From IMG/VR virus record IMGVR_UViG_3300021142_001377, positions 1-20,983 of that record: 20,983 bases of DNA; one strand, written 5' to 3'. Under the pieces are notes generated by a model. The model did not search any database and was not told the origin of the DNA. It saw only the letters and a list, made by a program, of their open reading frames with translations. Made by a program: the position numbers and the translations under genes. The stretch's first letter is position 1. The number at the start of each line of letters is the position of its first letter. Below, piece after piece: positions 1 through 11,500 of the stretch. Origin of the DNA: a virus.

Positions 1-1
1 A

Positions 2-1480
<1,479 letters not shown>

Positions 1481-1496
1481 ATCTACGGAGAGTGAG

Positions 1497-2114
1497 ATGA
1501 ATATAATTCAGAAAATTACAAGTGCGGTAGCAGTCTTAACTGGTAAGATTAATTGGGAATTAAAGGATCCACTTACCGTAGAAGAAAAAGCACAGCTCAA
1601 TACTCTGTTAGTTCCGAATTATTATATTATTCTGACACGTAATAATAATCATCTATCTTCCTATATGATTGGGATAGCCGATTTCTTCTTAAGAGGAAAA
1701 TTTGGATACTGGGGTCACGCACTAATGAATCTAGAAGATACTGTAATAAACAATAAAGATTTTAGGTTTGTAGAAGCTGTAGGTGCCGGTGTGCAATATG
1801 CTGAATTTGATGAAGTAATGGCAGTGAATAGTATTGTTCTATTAAAGCCTAAGCATATGCATATCGACGACTGGACTCGTGTATTAGATACAGCCAAATC
1901 AGATGTAGGTAAACCGTATGATACATTATTTGATTTACAACAAGATAAAGCACTTAGTTGTGTCGAACTTGTTAGAGATGCCCTACAGGCAGATCCAGAC
2001 TATTTGGAATGTTTTGCTAACTTCGAAGCAATGTGTCAGAAATATAAACGTCTAACACCTCAGATGATTTATGATTGTTCGGACTTCGAGATTGCCTACG
2101 AAGTTAGACGGTAA
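1497..2114 (+). CDS. Permuted papain-like (NlpC/P60, YiiX-type) cysteine hydrolase
   Basis: 205 residues. The start ATG is preceded by ACGGAG, and only 16 bases separate it from the fibre stop, so it is probably co-transcribed with the fibre. A His sits in GYWGHALM (about residue 74) and a Cys in LSCVELVRDAL (about residue 155). This His-before-Cys order is the circularly permuted arrangement of the YiiX/YaeF branch of the NlpC/P60 superfamily, whose members cleave peptide or amide bonds in cell wall or lipids. LVPNYYIILTR before the His is a likely beta-strand of the fold. No signal peptide or membrane segment is evident. Placement beside a tail fibre suggests a virion-associated or lysis-related peptidoglycan hydrolase, but substrate and location are inferred. 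Its 3' end overlaps the convergent Nudix gene by 11 bases. Confidence 0.65.
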   Translation: MNIIQKITSAVAVLTGKINWELKDPLTVEEKAQLNTLLVPNYYIILTRNNNHLSSYMIGIADFFLRGKFGYWGHALMNLEDTVINNKDFRFVEAVGAGVQYAEFDEVMAVNSIVLLKPKHMHIDDWTRVLDTAKSDVGKPYDTLFDLQQDKALSCVELVRDALQADPDYLECFANFEAMCQKYKRLTPQMIYDCSDFEIAYEVRR

Positions 2115-2556
2115 CGTGTTGGCTTAGTATAAGCCGAATCTTTTCAATAGCCTTGTTATTACAGAAACTTATCTTAGCGCCCTGGTGCATTGGTTTTGGC
2201 CACTCACCTAAATCTATCCAACAATAGCCGCAACTTTCATTATTTAGTTCTGGCACAAATTCGTCCACCACTATACACACAAAGCTAACGTAGCGAAAGT
2301 GTTTATCCTTGCTATGATAGATATCGAACGGATAAATCTTTTCGATATCCGGAATAAAACCCATCTCCTCCGTCAATTCGCGCATTAATGCTTCTTTAGG
2401 TTGTTCACCTTCTTCTACCATACCGCCAAATAAAGACCACTGCATTGGATGTGTCTTATGTGGAGCACGTAGGTTTAACAATATTCGTGAGGTTTTAGTA
2501 GAAACTATTAGTGTTCCTACACCCATTTTATTCGTAATTGTTAATTGTGGTTCCAT
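2104..2556 (-). CDS. Nudix hydrolase
   Basis: 150 residues with a complete Nudix box GX5EX7REUXEEXGU: G45, E51, R59-E60, E63-E64 and G66 all fit, in GGMVEEGEQP followed by RELTEEMGF. The family uses Mg2+ to hydrolyse nucleoside diphosphate-X compounds (house-cleaning dNTPs, ADP-ribose, NADH, capped RNA); the substrate cannot be told from the motif. Phages commonly carry one. The start used overlaps the 3' end of the gp15-like gene by 29 bases. An internal ATG at 2526, just after the gp15 stop, would give MGVGTLIVST, which begins right at the first beta-strand of the fold and is equally plausible; neither start has a clear Shine-Dalgarno. It is last in the minus-strand run containing gp15, so likely co-expressed late. 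Confidence 0.85.
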   Translation of the reverse strand: MEPQLTITNKMGVGTLIVSTKTSRILLNLRAPHKTHPMQWSLFGGMVEEGEQPKEALMRELTEEMGFIPDIEKIYPFDIYHSKDKHFRYVSFVCIVVDEFVPELNNESCGYCWIDLGEWPKPMHQGAKISFCNNKAIEKIRLILSQHVTV

Positions 2557-3976
2557 CTGGCGCCGATATAATATTGTCTATGCGCCAATAGCCCGGTTGA
2601 TAGACACCATAGTAAGTATATGTCCACTCCTTGGTCGCAGCATCGAAAGTATACTGCGTCGAGTTCGTGTTATTTACCACGTAGTTTTTACCAGTGGAGT
2701 TTTTAGAATCAAATATTACAACCCAACTAATACCATTATATTCAATAATATCATTTGGATATGCTACAACATCTTGACCCCACGGACTAAATGGGACACC
2801 CGGTGGAATAGCAGGTTCTTCACCTTCGCTATTATGTGATGTTAGTAAATATCTTTGTCCAGCTAAGGGAGTCGGTAATCCATTTCCGGGCGTAACCTCT
2901 GTCGGATCTATAATTTCTAAGATAGGCAAAATAGTATTAGCAGGAAGTGTGTCAATGTCGGGAGTGAATAACAGCACGTTTTGACGTGTTGGATCTTGTG
3001 TGATCCCGCCAATAATGTCAGCATCGCTAACATCTAGGTTAGGGTCTAATTTTAGCCTTATTTTAGTGATATTAGGGCTAATTTGCCCATAGATTTCTAT
3101 AAGTTTTTGCCAGTTTAGTGTAGGATCTATTTGTCCATTTACATTCAACAAAGTAATTTCATCACCACCTGTTCCTTTAGCAACAGAGATCTTATAGTTA
3201 CCCTCAGTTGTAACAATCTGTATATCAATTGGGCCCAACGAAGTAAATGGATCATATGTGCCATCTAACTGGCCTGCTATGTTTTGTACATCGTTGCTAC
3301 TAAAAACTCTTGTAACAATCTCAGCAATAATACCACTTCTCTTAAGTTTAGCAGGTGGATTTATCCACCCTTCTATCTTAAACTTGAAGCTCATTACATC
3401 GCGTTCTTCTGCTCCACCTTGCGGAATACTACGATTTGTCCAAGTAAAATCTTCCATCCATACTTCAAATATACTTGTCCAGTCTAATATATTACTATTC
3501 TGTTGTAATTGTATAGATGGATTAAATATCATTTGAATCTGTTCTAAAATTTGTAATTTAGTAATCGTATTGGTTGTCCATACATCTAACTTAAATGTGA
3601 AATCATATGGCACAGGCATATACCTTTCTACATCCTGTCGAACACCAGGTCCAGTCCCGTATGTTTGTGTAAGAGCATCGTATTGTCTTTCCATAACAGA
3701 TACCTTACCGACGAATTGTGGATCTTGACGACGCTTCTCGTTCATCTTTATACCATCGATATATGCACTAAACATAGGTACAGGTAGTAATGTATTTTCA
3801 CTTGCACCCTTAATTAATTGTGCAACCATAGACGATGGGTCACCATAAACTATTGGAACTCGTTGTATTGTGTATAGCCCATTTGCATCTGGACCGTTCC
3901 TTACTTTTATGTCAGAGAATATTCTCATGAATTGTAATAAATATCTTTTCGTCTGGCCATCATAAAAAAAATCCAT
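2528..3976 (-). CDS. 15: T4 gp15-like tail sheath stabiliser / tail completion protein, extended
   Basis: 482 residues. The N-terminus (MDFFYDGQTKRYLLQFMRIF, then SDIKVRN and RVPIVYGDPS) matches the layout of T4 gp15 (FYNSSFRRY, LFSNIQIKR, RVPITYAS). The middle also fits: a YDFTFKLDVWTTN strand, ILEQIQMIFNPSIQ, and FKFKIEGWINPP against T4 LTFEVNGWMYPP. In T4, gp15 forms a hexamer at the top of the tail, locks the contracted or extended sheath and joins tail to neck. T4 gp15 is about 272 residues, so this protein carries roughly 220 extra C-terminal residues with a W/Y-rich end (NDIIEYNGISWVV; YQPGYWRIDN), probably an added surface domain. A minus-strand late-promoter box lies 34 bases upstream of the ATG. 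It is separated from the gp14-side genes by an inverted homing endonuclease. Confidence 0.85.
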   Translation of the reverse strand: MDFFYDGQTKRYLLQFMRIFSDIKVRNGPDANGLYTIQRVPIVYGDPSSMVAQLIKGASENTLLPVPMFSAYIDGIKMNEKRRQDPQFVGKVSVMERQYDALTQTYGTGPGVRQDVERYMPVPYDFTFKLDVWTTNTITKLQILEQIQMIFNPSIQLQQNSNILDWTSIFEVWMEDFTWTNRSIPQGGAEERDVMSFKFKIEGWINPPAKLKRSGIIAEIVTRVFSSNDVQNIAGQLDGTYDPFTSLGPIDIQIVTTEGNYKISVAKGTGGDEITLLNVNGQIDPTLNWQKLIEIYGQISPNITKIRLKLDPNLDVSDADIIGGITQDPTRQNVLLFTPDIDTLPANTILPILEIIDPTEVTPGNGLPTPLAGQRYLLTSHNSEGEEPAIPPGVPFSPWGQDVVAYPNDIIEYNGISWVVIFDSKNSTGKNYVVNNTNSTQYTFDAATKEWTYTYYGVYQPGYWRIDNIISAPDGTTINNYE

Positions 3977-4009
3977 AAATTGGAATCCTTAAAATCTAAA
4001 TTATACACT

Positions 4010-4017
4010 TATTTATC
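4010..4017 (-). promoter_or_regulatory. T4-type late promoter box for gp15
   Basis: TATTTATC on the plus strand reads GATAAATA on the minus strand, 33 bases before the gp15 ATG. T4 gp55-directed late promoters are TATAAATA and cyanophage versions NATAAATA. The box probably restores late transcription of gp15 downstream of the inserted endonuclease gene. Confidence 0.65.
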
Positions 4018-4025
4018 ATACTATA

Positions 4026-4033
4026 GATAAATA
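4026..4033 (+). promoter_or_regulatory. T4-type late promoter box for the PD-(D/E)XK endonuclease
   Basis: GATAAATA 31 bases before the ATG at 4065, only 8 bases from the divergent box at 4010-4017. Two late boxes therefore sit back to back in one short gap. Confidence 0.65.
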
Positions 4034-4064
4034 CTTTTATGACATACAAATACGGAGACCTATA

Positions 4065-4991
4065 ATGTATAAAGGCCCTGATCCACAAGATATAGACATA
4101 AATTATCCGATACACACATACGAATTAATTACGTGCTTAGTGAACGGCGAACAAAAGCGCATAATACAAGATAGATATCTATTGAAGTATGGAATTTCTA
4201 AAGTAGAATATCTAATTAAATTTCCTGAAGCACCGCTGAAATCGTTAGCCGCATCCGAGTCGTATAGTCGCGCAGCATCTACAGAAGAAGGCAGAAAACG
4301 CCGATCAGAAACAATTACAAATTTAAATCTCAATAGTGTAGATTTTCAGGAAAAAAGAAAGAAGGCCAGTAAAGATTTCTTAGAATCTGATAGAAGTAAC
4401 GAATATCGAAGAATTAAGTCTGAAATGGCAAAAAAACAACACAAGGAAACCGACTTAGAAGATCATATACGAAAGTATTATAAAGAACGCCACCCGGGAT
4501 CTGATGCACAGAAACAGGCATCAATACGATCAACCTTATATAATCCAGGATCATTACCGGAAGCTCGAGAAAAAGGTCGGCAAACCTATATAAGAAATAG
4601 TGAAATGGGTTTACATAATAAAGAAACAAAATTCAAGAAGAAATTATATAAAGAAACATCATTAATGTATCAATCATCCTATGAATTAGATTTCTTAGAA
4701 TTGTGTGATAATAAAGAAGTCTTGGCTAGGGTTAAGAATGCTCCGTGTTTTTCCGCTATAGACTATCCATACAATTTTTATGCACCAGATTATATATTAG
4801 ACGATATTTATGTGATAGAAATTAAATCGTGGTATATAGAAAATCTACAAGAGAAGCGGTGTCCGGGAATAATTAAGAAGAAAGAAGCATTGGTTATTAG
4901 TAAAGGATATAAGTTTCTTTATATTAAGGATAAAGATTATAATGAATTATTAAAAGTGTTTAGTTTTAATGTCCCAGCCATTAAACTTTAA
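4065..4991 (+). CDS. Free-standing homing endonuclease, PD-(D/E)XK-like
   Basis: 308 residues; ATG preceded by ACGGAG. Residues about 60-200 are highly charged, Lys/Arg/Glu-rich and probably helical, with NUMOD-like DNA-contact character (EEGRKRRSETITN; AREKGRQTYIRN). The catalytic core is C-terminal: YELDFLEL (E207), FYAPDYIL (D242) and VIEIKSWY (E252, K254), in the order E, PD, ExK seen in PD-(D/E)XK nucleases, including phage homing enzymes and Vsr-like folds. Such enzymes cut a recognition site in phages lacking the gene and spread by recombination. The gene faces the opposite way from the genes on both sides and overlaps the 3' end of the 162-aa gene by 42 bases, as expected of an invader. 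Assignment to a particular homing family is uncertain. Confidence 0.75.
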   Translation: MYKGPDPQDIDINYPIHTYELITCLVNGEQKRIIQDRYLLKYGISKVEYLIKFPEAPLKSLAASESYSRAASTEEGRKRRSETITNLNLNSVDFQEKRKKASKDFLESDRSNEYRRIKSEMAKKQHKETDLEDHIRKYYKERHPGSDAQKQASIRSTLYNPGSLPEAREKGRQTYIRNSEMGLHNKETKFKKKLYKETSLMYQSSYELDFLELCDNKEVLARVKNAPCFSAIDYPYNFYAPDYILDDIYVIEIKSWYIENLQEKRCPGIIKKKEALVISKGYKFLYIKDKDYNELLKVFSFNVPAIKL

Positions 4992-5438
4992 TTTTAGTGC
5001 TATTAGGTGCTGTTCGGCTTCGGATTTGTCACTAAAAACAAGCGTATCATATACGCCTAACGCACCCGGTTTAGATTTCACCATATCTATAGATTTTTTG
5101 CCACGCAAAAAATATAAATTAATATTATCGGATTTTACAAATTTACAATCTGTAGAAGGAACATCTATTATGATTGTCTGCTGAAATGGCGCTCCACGAT
5201 AACGAATTGGAAAATACAGAACGCCAGGTTTCATATCATCGTATTGTACCGTATTTGCCTTTTCTATATCCATAAATTCTTTATACATTTTAACATCTAC
5301 TTGATCTTCATAGACGAATTTTTTTGATTCTATTAGCATTTCTTCTAATCCGATAGTTAGATGAGAATCTGTGCTAAAAGATTTATCGAACATAAAAGAA
5401 TTCCATTCTTTTTTAGATATTACTTCCCCTACAATCAT
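4950..5438 (-). CDS. Unidentified protein between gp14-like and gp15-like genes
   Basis: 162 residues, not recognised. The start overlaps the stop of the upstream gp14-like gene by one base (TAATG), and AAAGG precedes it, so the two are translationally coupled. No signal peptide or membrane segment. It has a charged N-terminal half (ISKKEWNSFMFDKSF; LEEMLIESKKFVYEDQ) and a beta-rich middle (GVLYFPIRYRGAPFQQTIII). Position between two neck/tail-completion genes suggests a structural or assembly role in the head-tail joint, but this is inference from location only. Its last 42 bases overlap the convergent endonuclease gene, so the endonuclease may have altered its C-terminus. Confidence 0.75.
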   Translation of the reverse strand: MIVGEVISKKEWNSFMFDKSFSTDSHLTIGLEEMLIESKKFVYEDQVDVKMYKEFMDIEKANTVQYDDMKPGVLYFPIRYRGAPFQQTIIIDVPSTDCKFVKSDNINLYFLRGKKSIDMVKSKPGALGVYDTLVFSDKSEAEQHLIALKLKFNGWDIKTKHF

Positions 5439-6655
5439 TAATTACCTTTCTTTGCAGCTCTATCGTCTGCTATTTTTGATCTTGCCGCTTCTGCTGCTGT
5501 CACTGCTTTCTTACGATCTGCATATAAATCAACCTTCTGGCGAACAATTTCGGATACAGCTTGTTTCTGTGGAACAATAGTGCCGTTTGATAGTATTGTG
5601 TCAACATTATTATCAATAAAAGTGTCAAGTACTCTATTATAACTCGACCAGTTCTTTAATACATTTTGTTCTATTAATTTATATACAGGGCCTTGTTTTT
5701 GAAATAATCTTTCAGGGAAATAATCTATGCGTAGATAGTATTGTCCATCTGTCATACCAGTAGGGAAGCTTATACCAGCACCGACGAGTGGTCCACCATT
5801 TGGAGGTTCACCATCACCACTAAAATAATAACTACCTATCACAGGATAGTTTGTATTTGGGTCAATGTATATGTATAGGTTGGCACTCTCAAAGAATTTA
5901 GGATCAAAGAAAGCATTTTGTTCGGCTTCTGCAACAATAGCATCTGTTATACCGATAATCTTGCAGAATAAGTTTAATGAGGAAGTAATATTAGGGTTAG
6001 GTCCTGTTCCTGGATTACCATCGATAGAAGTATTGGTAAATCCATCTGGCATAATACCTATGCCTTGCCCGACTCCGCCGTCATTCTGCCCAGATGCAGC
6101 CTGATCAGTAATTTGCGTAAACTCTGTAGAAGCAGTCATTAGTTTAGCTCTAACTAACCAAATATGAGGGAACCATTTCTGCCCATATCCAGCAGCAGCA
6201 TAAAGCGCATCTTGCACTACATAATATCTATTTATACCTACTGCGTTATCAAATATAGGGACATCTCTATAACTAGGGAACTCTAAAACATCGCCAGCTA
6301 TAAGTTTTCTACCAAGTGAATCTATCATATCTGTATAATGAAATTGAATTCGTATTACATCTGAAGATAAAAAAATGCCAAATTGGGATAAATCGTAATT
6401 TACGTCCTGAGGAGTATGATGTCCACGTAACTCAATAACATTAGGGTCATATTTTCTATTATTATTAGTTAAAAATAGTACATCTTGGATAGTCGTTAAG
6501 GATGTATCTGTGCTACCATTTGCATCCGTTGTTGGACCCTCGTACATATGCACAAGAATACCATCACCTGCAATACGGAAATTTTCACCCACTGTTCTAT
6601 CAGTGAAGTTAAAATCTGCTCCACGGACCGGATTCCAGAGACTTATGCGTGGCAT
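5438..6655 (-). CDS. Probable T4 gp14-like neck (head completion) protein
   Basis: 405 residues; ATG preceded by AGGAGC. The N-terminus ([20 protein letters not shown]) and the segment [18 protein letters not shown] followed by [20 protein letters not shown] and [13 protein letters not shown] resemble the part of T4 gp14 where GDLIYFP, a neck-contact loop and an AKFIYSGEE strand occur. In T4, gp13 and gp14 form the neck that receives the finished tail. T4 gp14 is about 256 residues, so this is longer; a Gly/Asn/Pro-rich insertion lies near residues 190-225. The C-terminus is Lys/Ala-rich and helical ([20 protein letters not shown]). Gene order (this gene, 162-aa gene, gp15) follows T4 gene order 14-15, which supports the call more than sequence alone. 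Alternative: another neck or connector protein. Confidence 0.6.
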   Translation of the reverse strand: MPRISLWNPVRGADFNFTDRTVGENFRIAGDGILVHMYEGPTTDANGSTDTSLTTIQDVLFLTNNNRKYDPNVIELRGHHTPQDVNYDLSQFGIFLSSDVIRIQFHYTDMIDSLGRKLIAGDVLEFPSYRDVPIFDNAVGINRYYVVQDALYAAAGYGQKWFPHIWLVRAKLMTASTEFTQITDQAASGQNDGGVGQGIGIMPDGFTNTSIDGNPGTGPNPNITSSLNLFCKIIGITDAIVAEAEQNAFFDPKFFESANLYIYIDPNTNYPVIGSYYFSGDGEPPNGGPLVGAGISFPTGMTDGQYYLRIDYFPERLFQKQGPVYKLIEQNVLKNWSSYNRVLDTFIDNNVDTILSNGTIVPQKQAVSEIVRQKVDLYADRKKAVTAAEAARSKIADDRAAKKGN

Positions 6656-7323
6656 TTTATTGCTCCTATTATTTTATATTCTGGAAAATTGATAGAATGG
6701 CATCTATATCGGGTTGTTTCTTCATGTACGCCAATAGCCTTTGCTGCGTCTCTGACAGATGAATATATGATTCCGAAAACTTCGACGCTTAGTTTACTTA
6801 TTTCTGTCATTCTATTAAGATTGGCAGATTCTTTTTCAGTACGCGGCCTATTACTTTGCCAGGGTTTTTTCATACCCTTTCGGGAATTACTCATTTTTTG
6901 CCTTGTTTCGGTTGATAATTTTTTACCCATATTAAATATAGATAATTTTTGTTTCTGTTCTTCAGACATAGCCGCACATATTCTATTCCTAGATGCTTCG
7001 GCGATTTTCTCCTTCGTTGCGGCAGTATGTCTGTATCCACTGGTACCTTCACCACCATCTGTTAGATTTACTAAAATTCCTGTCTTATTATTTTTTCGTC
7101 CGTACCACATTATCATCCTTCTTTCTATAGCAAATGCACCTAACTCTGTTAGATTATTCTCCAATATTACAATATAATTTACATCTTTAGGTATTCTGGC
7201 TGAAGTATGTTTTTCGTTCATTCTATTCTTGCTACCTTTACCGATATAATAGGGCGTACCTGCCTTAGCAGTCGCTGAATCTTTCGATCTTAAATAAGCG
7301 TAAACATAGAAATTTTCCAACAC
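6643..7323 (-). CDS. GIY-YIG homing endonuclease with NUMOD3 and NUMOD1-like modules
   Basis: 226 residues. The N-terminal nuclease has FYVYAYLR (the GIY-side strand), [12 protein letters not shown] (YIG motif plus following Arg) and [11 protein letters not shown] (catalytic Glu about residue 67). Two NUMOD3-type DNA-binding stretches follow ([15 protein letters not shown] and [15 protein letters not shown]). A C-terminal NUMOD1-like helix-turn-helix comes last ([20 protein letters not shown]). The start is GTG at 7323 (or TTG at 7320), with CGGAGA upstream. Its last 13 bases overlap the start of the gp14-like gene, so it sits directly upstream of that gene, where a gp13-type gene would be expected. 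No gp13 gene is visible in the window. Confidence 0.88.
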   Translation of the reverse strand: MLENFYVYAYLRSKDSATAKAGTPYYIGKGSKNRMNEKHTSARIPKDVNYIVILENNLTELGAFAIERRMIMWYGRKNNKTGILVNLTDGGEGTSGYRHTAATKEKIAEASRNRICAAMSEEQKQKLSIFNMGKKLSTETRQKMSNSRKGMKKPWQSNRPRTEKESANLNRMTEISKLSVEVFGIIYSSVRDAAKAIGVHEETTRYRCHSINFPEYKIIGAIKCHA

Positions 7324-7341
7324 ACCACTCTCCGTTTCTAG

Positions 7342-7349
7342 TATTTATC
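7342..7349 (-). promoter_or_regulatory. T4-type late promoter box for GIY-YIG gene and gp14-like operon
   Basis: TATTTATC on plus, GATAAATA on minus, 18 bases before the GTG start of the GIY-YIG gene. Divergent with the box at 7367-7374. Confidence 0.6.
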
Positions 7350-7366
7350 GATCGAAGCCCTCCAAA

Positions 7367-7374
7367 GATAAATA
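7367..7374 (+). promoter_or_regulatory. T4-type late promoter box for fibre gene at 7434
   Basis: GATAAATA 59 bases upstream of the ATG, in the short gap between divergent genes. Confidence 0.6.
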
Positions 7375-7433
7375 GTCTAAAGCAACGGACTGGTATTATT
7401 ACCAGACAGGTAATACCTGAACAGGAGAGCTTA

Positions 7434-8435
7434 ATGTCAGTAACACTCAACGCTAAAGGTACGAGTGTACCATCCTTTACGATCGGTAAAGGCGGCGTCA
7501 CCATATATCAGGGATTAACTGATCCCAGTCTTTCATATTCGATGAAGGACGGCGATTATTGGCTTGATAAATCCGTAAATGCATTAAGGGTATGGACTAC
7601 AGTTGGTCTAACCTGGATGGCCCCGCAACTCGGTGATTTACACTTTTCATCTGGCTCCATTATTGCCCCTGGAGGTCAAGATTTAACATTATCTGTTGAT
7701 GCAAGTCATTTCGTTAATGTTGATTCAGGTAATTCTGGGCCAGCACTTATAACAACAAATAATAGTCAAGATCTTCATATTAATCCGGCAACCGGTGGGG
7801 GCCAATATCTTGTATTATGTGGAGATAGATGGCCAGCAGCAGATGGTACAAATGGCCAGTCACTCAAGACAAATGGTACAGGAATATTGAGTTGGTATAC
7901 ACCGACTGTGGGCACCGTAACATCTGTTTCTGGTGATGGTGGTAGCACAGGATTAACATTTACCGGTAGCCCGATAACATCGGCAGGAACTCTTACATTA
8001 GCCGGTACATTATCTGCATTTAATGGTGGTACGGGTGCAACAAGTTCTACAGGTGCATTCAACAACCTTGCTCCATCTCAAGTAACAAACGGTGGAAAAT
8101 TTTTAATAACCGATGGCACAAATACATCCTGGAATAATGTTGCAAACTCGGGAACAGCTACCATAGATTTTGGTTCTGCTCCCGGTGGCCTCTCGACAAG
8201 TGTGGCAATTACCGGATTAACAAATATTCATTCTACGAGTGTTGTAATATTGCAAATAATGGCCGATGCTACCAGCGTTGATCATTCAGCAGCAGAGCAC
8301 AGAGCATTTACAACCTATGCAAATTTAACCTATGATACTCCGGTGACAGGTAGCGGATTTACAATTTATTCAGATGCATCACAGCTGGTGCAGGGTAGAT
8401 GGACGGTAAAGTATAGTTGGTTAAATTCAAATTAA
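7434..8435 (+). CDS. Tail-fibre-like structural protein
   Basis: 333 residues; ATG preceded by AGGAG. The N-terminus contains a short module (IYQGLTDPSLSYSMKDGDYW, then LRVWTTVGLTWMAPQLGDLHF) of the type that describes a displayed surface in phage fibre proteins. The middle (residues about 155-215) has Gly/Ser/Thr-rich beta-repeat sequence, VTSVSGDGGSTGLTF and AGTLTLAGTLSAFNGGTGAT, shared in style with the large fibre downstream. The C-terminal 90 residues (TATIDFGSAPGGLSTSVAIT onward, ending VKYSWLNSN) form a separate probable beta-sandwich. There is no S74 domain. Likely a short fibre or baseplate-associated fibre; the exact role is not determinable from sequence. Confidence 0.75.
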   Translation: MSVTLNAKGTSVPSFTIGKGGVTIYQGLTDPSLSYSMKDGDYWLDKSVNALRVWTTVGLTWMAPQLGDLHFSSGSIIAPGGQDLTLSVDASHFVNVDSGNSGPALITTNNSQDLHINPATGGGQYLVLCGDRWPAADGTNGQSLKTNGTGILSWYTPTVGTVTSVSGDGGSTGLTFTGSPITSAGTLTLAGTLSAFNGGTGATSSTGAFNNLAPSQVTNGGKFLITDGTNTSWNNVANSGTATIDFGSAPGGLSTSVAITGLTNIHSTSVVILQIMADATSVDHSAAEHRAFTTYANLTYDTPVTGSGFTIYSDASQLVQGRWTVKYSWLNSN

Positions 8436-8483
8436 ATAAGGGTTGTAGAAAGATACTCTATTGATGTAATATAGATATTTTTC

Positions 8484-8491
8484 GATAAATA
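8484..8491 (+). promoter_or_regulatory. T4-type late promoter box, upstream copy
   Basis: GATAAATA 65 bases before the large fibre gene; the first of two boxes in the same 121-base gap (8436-8556). Confidence 0.5.
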
Positions 8492-8526
8492 TGAAAAAGC
8501 GGTTATATTCACTAACCGAAATGGCT

Positions 8527-8534
8527 GATAAATA
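8527..8534 (+). promoter_or_regulatory. T4-type late promoter box, proximal copy
   Basis: GATAAATA 22 bases before the ATG of the large fibre gene. The paired boxes may give strong late expression. Confidence 0.55.
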
Positions 8535-8556
8535 ATAGATAACGGAGAAATCGTAT

Positions 8557-11500
8557 ATGGCAATCCAACTTTCAGGTGTTCAACTTGGCCCAATCGGAGG
8601 AGGTCCATCTTCTCTAAATCTTGAAGACTTACATGATGTATTAATTGTAACACCTCAAACCGGTCAGTATCTTAGATATAATAATGGTATCTTAGAATGG
8701 CAAAATTCATTTATAGATGAAGATGCCTATAAATTTCTTACAGGTACTAGTTTATCTGGTATAACTGGAACTGGATTGATCGGATCAAACGGTGTTCAAC
8801 TTACAGCACTTTCCGGGCCACAATCAATCACTGTTGCATTAGCTTTATCGACATCAGGTGATGCATCAGGTACGGTATCTGGCGGTGTTCTACCTATAAC
8901 ACTCGCAACAGTAAATGGTACAGTTGGTACATATGGTTCCTCTACTGCAATTCCTATTGTGACAGTAGATGCTAAAGGTCGAGTAACAAATGTTAGTACC
9001 GTATCGTTTGCTGGAACCGCGCCTTTAGCAACAAGTTTAGCTGCTGGCGCAACAGGTTCACTTCCGTATCAATCAGCAGCGTCAACAACAGCATTTTTAG
9101 CAGCAGGAACAACAAGTCAAGTGCTTGTATCCGGCGCAGCCGGACCAAGTTGGACAAATACACCAACATTAACCGGTACTAATTTTACCGGTGTACCAAA
9201 TGCAGCATTAGTTGGCTCAGGTTCATTGACAGTCGGTTCTACAAACATAGCGTTAGGTGCAACGGCACTGACATTAGCCGGATTGACTTCTGTCACAGCA
9301 ACAAATTTCTACGGTAATGCCGATACGACAACCACAGCAACAAATTCTATTATTACAGATGATACAGCTTCTGGTTCAAATATGTACCCTGTATGGGCTA
9401 CAGCAGCCGGAGCAAGTCGCCCATTAAAGATCACTAGTACAGGTTTATATTTTAAACCATCTACAGGTGTATTAACTGCAACTGTTTTTGCAGGATCTGG
9501 TGCAAGTTTAACAAATATCCCGAACAGTGCGTTGACAAATAGTTCTGTAACAATCGGTTCTACAGCAGTAGCACTTGGTGCAACTGTAACAACATTCGCT
9601 GGATTAACATCAGTTACATCAACTGGATTTACTGGTGCATTAACTGGTAACGCTTCTACAGCAACATTGGCAACCACAGCAACTAATGTTGGTGGCGGTA
9701 CTTCTGGTGCAATGCCTTATCAGACAGGTGTCGGTACAACTGCGTTATTGACAGCAGGTACTTCGAGTCAGGTTCTTACATCTGGTACAACACCGGGGTG
9801 GACAAATACACCGACACTTACTGGTACAAATTTCAGTGCTATCCCTAATGGAGCATTGTCAAACAGTTCGGTGACAGTTGGTTCTACAAGTATCAACCTC
9901 GGTGCGTCCGCAACAACCTTGGCTGGTTTAACATCAGTTACATCGACTGGATTTATTGGCGCATTAACTGGTAATGCAACTTCGGCAACGAATATTGCAG
10001 GCGGCGCAACAAACGGATTTCCATACCAATCAGGTGCAGGTGCTACCACATTCCTTGCACAAGGCACAGGTGTCTTGCAAGAAACAGCAGGCGCGCCGAG
10101 TTGGACAACAACACCGACATTAACTGGTACAAACTTTAGTGCTATTCCTAATGGAGCATTATCTAATAACACTGTAACAGTTGGTTCTACATCAATCGCA
10201 CTAGGTGCAACAGCTACTACTATCGCCGGATTAACATCAGTTACGTCAACTGGATTCACCGGCGCATTAACCGGCGCAGCAAGTGCAAACGTATTAAAGG
10301 CTGGTGATACAATGACTGGCCTATTGATATTAAGTGGTGATCCTACTACAGCATTAGGTGCTGCTACAAGACAATATGTCGATAATGCAGTTACTGGTCT
10401 AACATGGAAAGATGCGGCCAATTTGTTATCTAATGCTAATGTCCCATTAACTGGTACAGACTTAACAATCGATGGTCATCCTTCACTTACTCCGGCACAA
10501 GGTAATGGTTATCGTATATTATTAATCAATCAAACGACAGTTACAGAAGATGGCATATATACTGCTACCGTCACTGGATCAGTCGCTCCTTATGCATATT
10601 CACTTGCACGTTCATCTGATGCAGATACAAATGCAGAACTAATTGGTGCTTCTATATTTGTATTAGAAGGCACAGATTATGCTAATACCGGTTGGGTACA
10701 GTCTAATCACTATATAACTGGATTTGCAGGACAAAGTTGGGTACAATTTTCCGGATCTGGATCCTATTCAGGCGGTACTGGTATTAACGTATCAGGAACT
10801 ATTATTACCAATACTGGTGTTACAAGTGCATTAGCAGGAACAAATATTTCTGTATCCGGCGCAACAGGTGCAGTTACAATTGCTGTAACAGGTACAGTCC
10901 CAACAGCAACTACAGCAACTAATCTTGCAAGTGGTGCAGCAAATAGCTTACCTTATCAAACTGGCGCAGGTGCTACAACATTCCTTGCACAAGGCACAGG
11001 TGTTCTTGCCGAAACAGCAGGTGCCCCAAGTTGGACAACAACACCGACATTAACTGGCACTAATTTCACAGGCATACCAAATGGTGGCCTAACTAATAGC
11101 TCTGTAACGGTTGGTACAACAGCAATTGCATTAGGTGCAGCGGCAACAACTATCGCTGGCTTAACAAGTGTCACATCAACTGGATTTACTGGTGCATTAA
11201 CAGGCAACGCAACTACTGCTACTACAGCAACTAACCTTGCTAGTGGTGCGGCAGGGTCACATCCATACCAGACTGGTTCGGGCGCAACATCAATGTTGGC
11301 AGCAGGAACATCAAGTCAAGTTCTTATATCGGGAACAACACCTAGTTGGACAAATACTCCTACATTGACTGGTACCAATTTTACTGGTGTACCTAATAGT
11401 GCATTAACAAATAATTCTGTAACATTCGGTACTACTAATGTTGCATTAGGCGGCACATCGGCTTCTATTGTTGGACTAACTGGTGTAACAGCAACAACAT

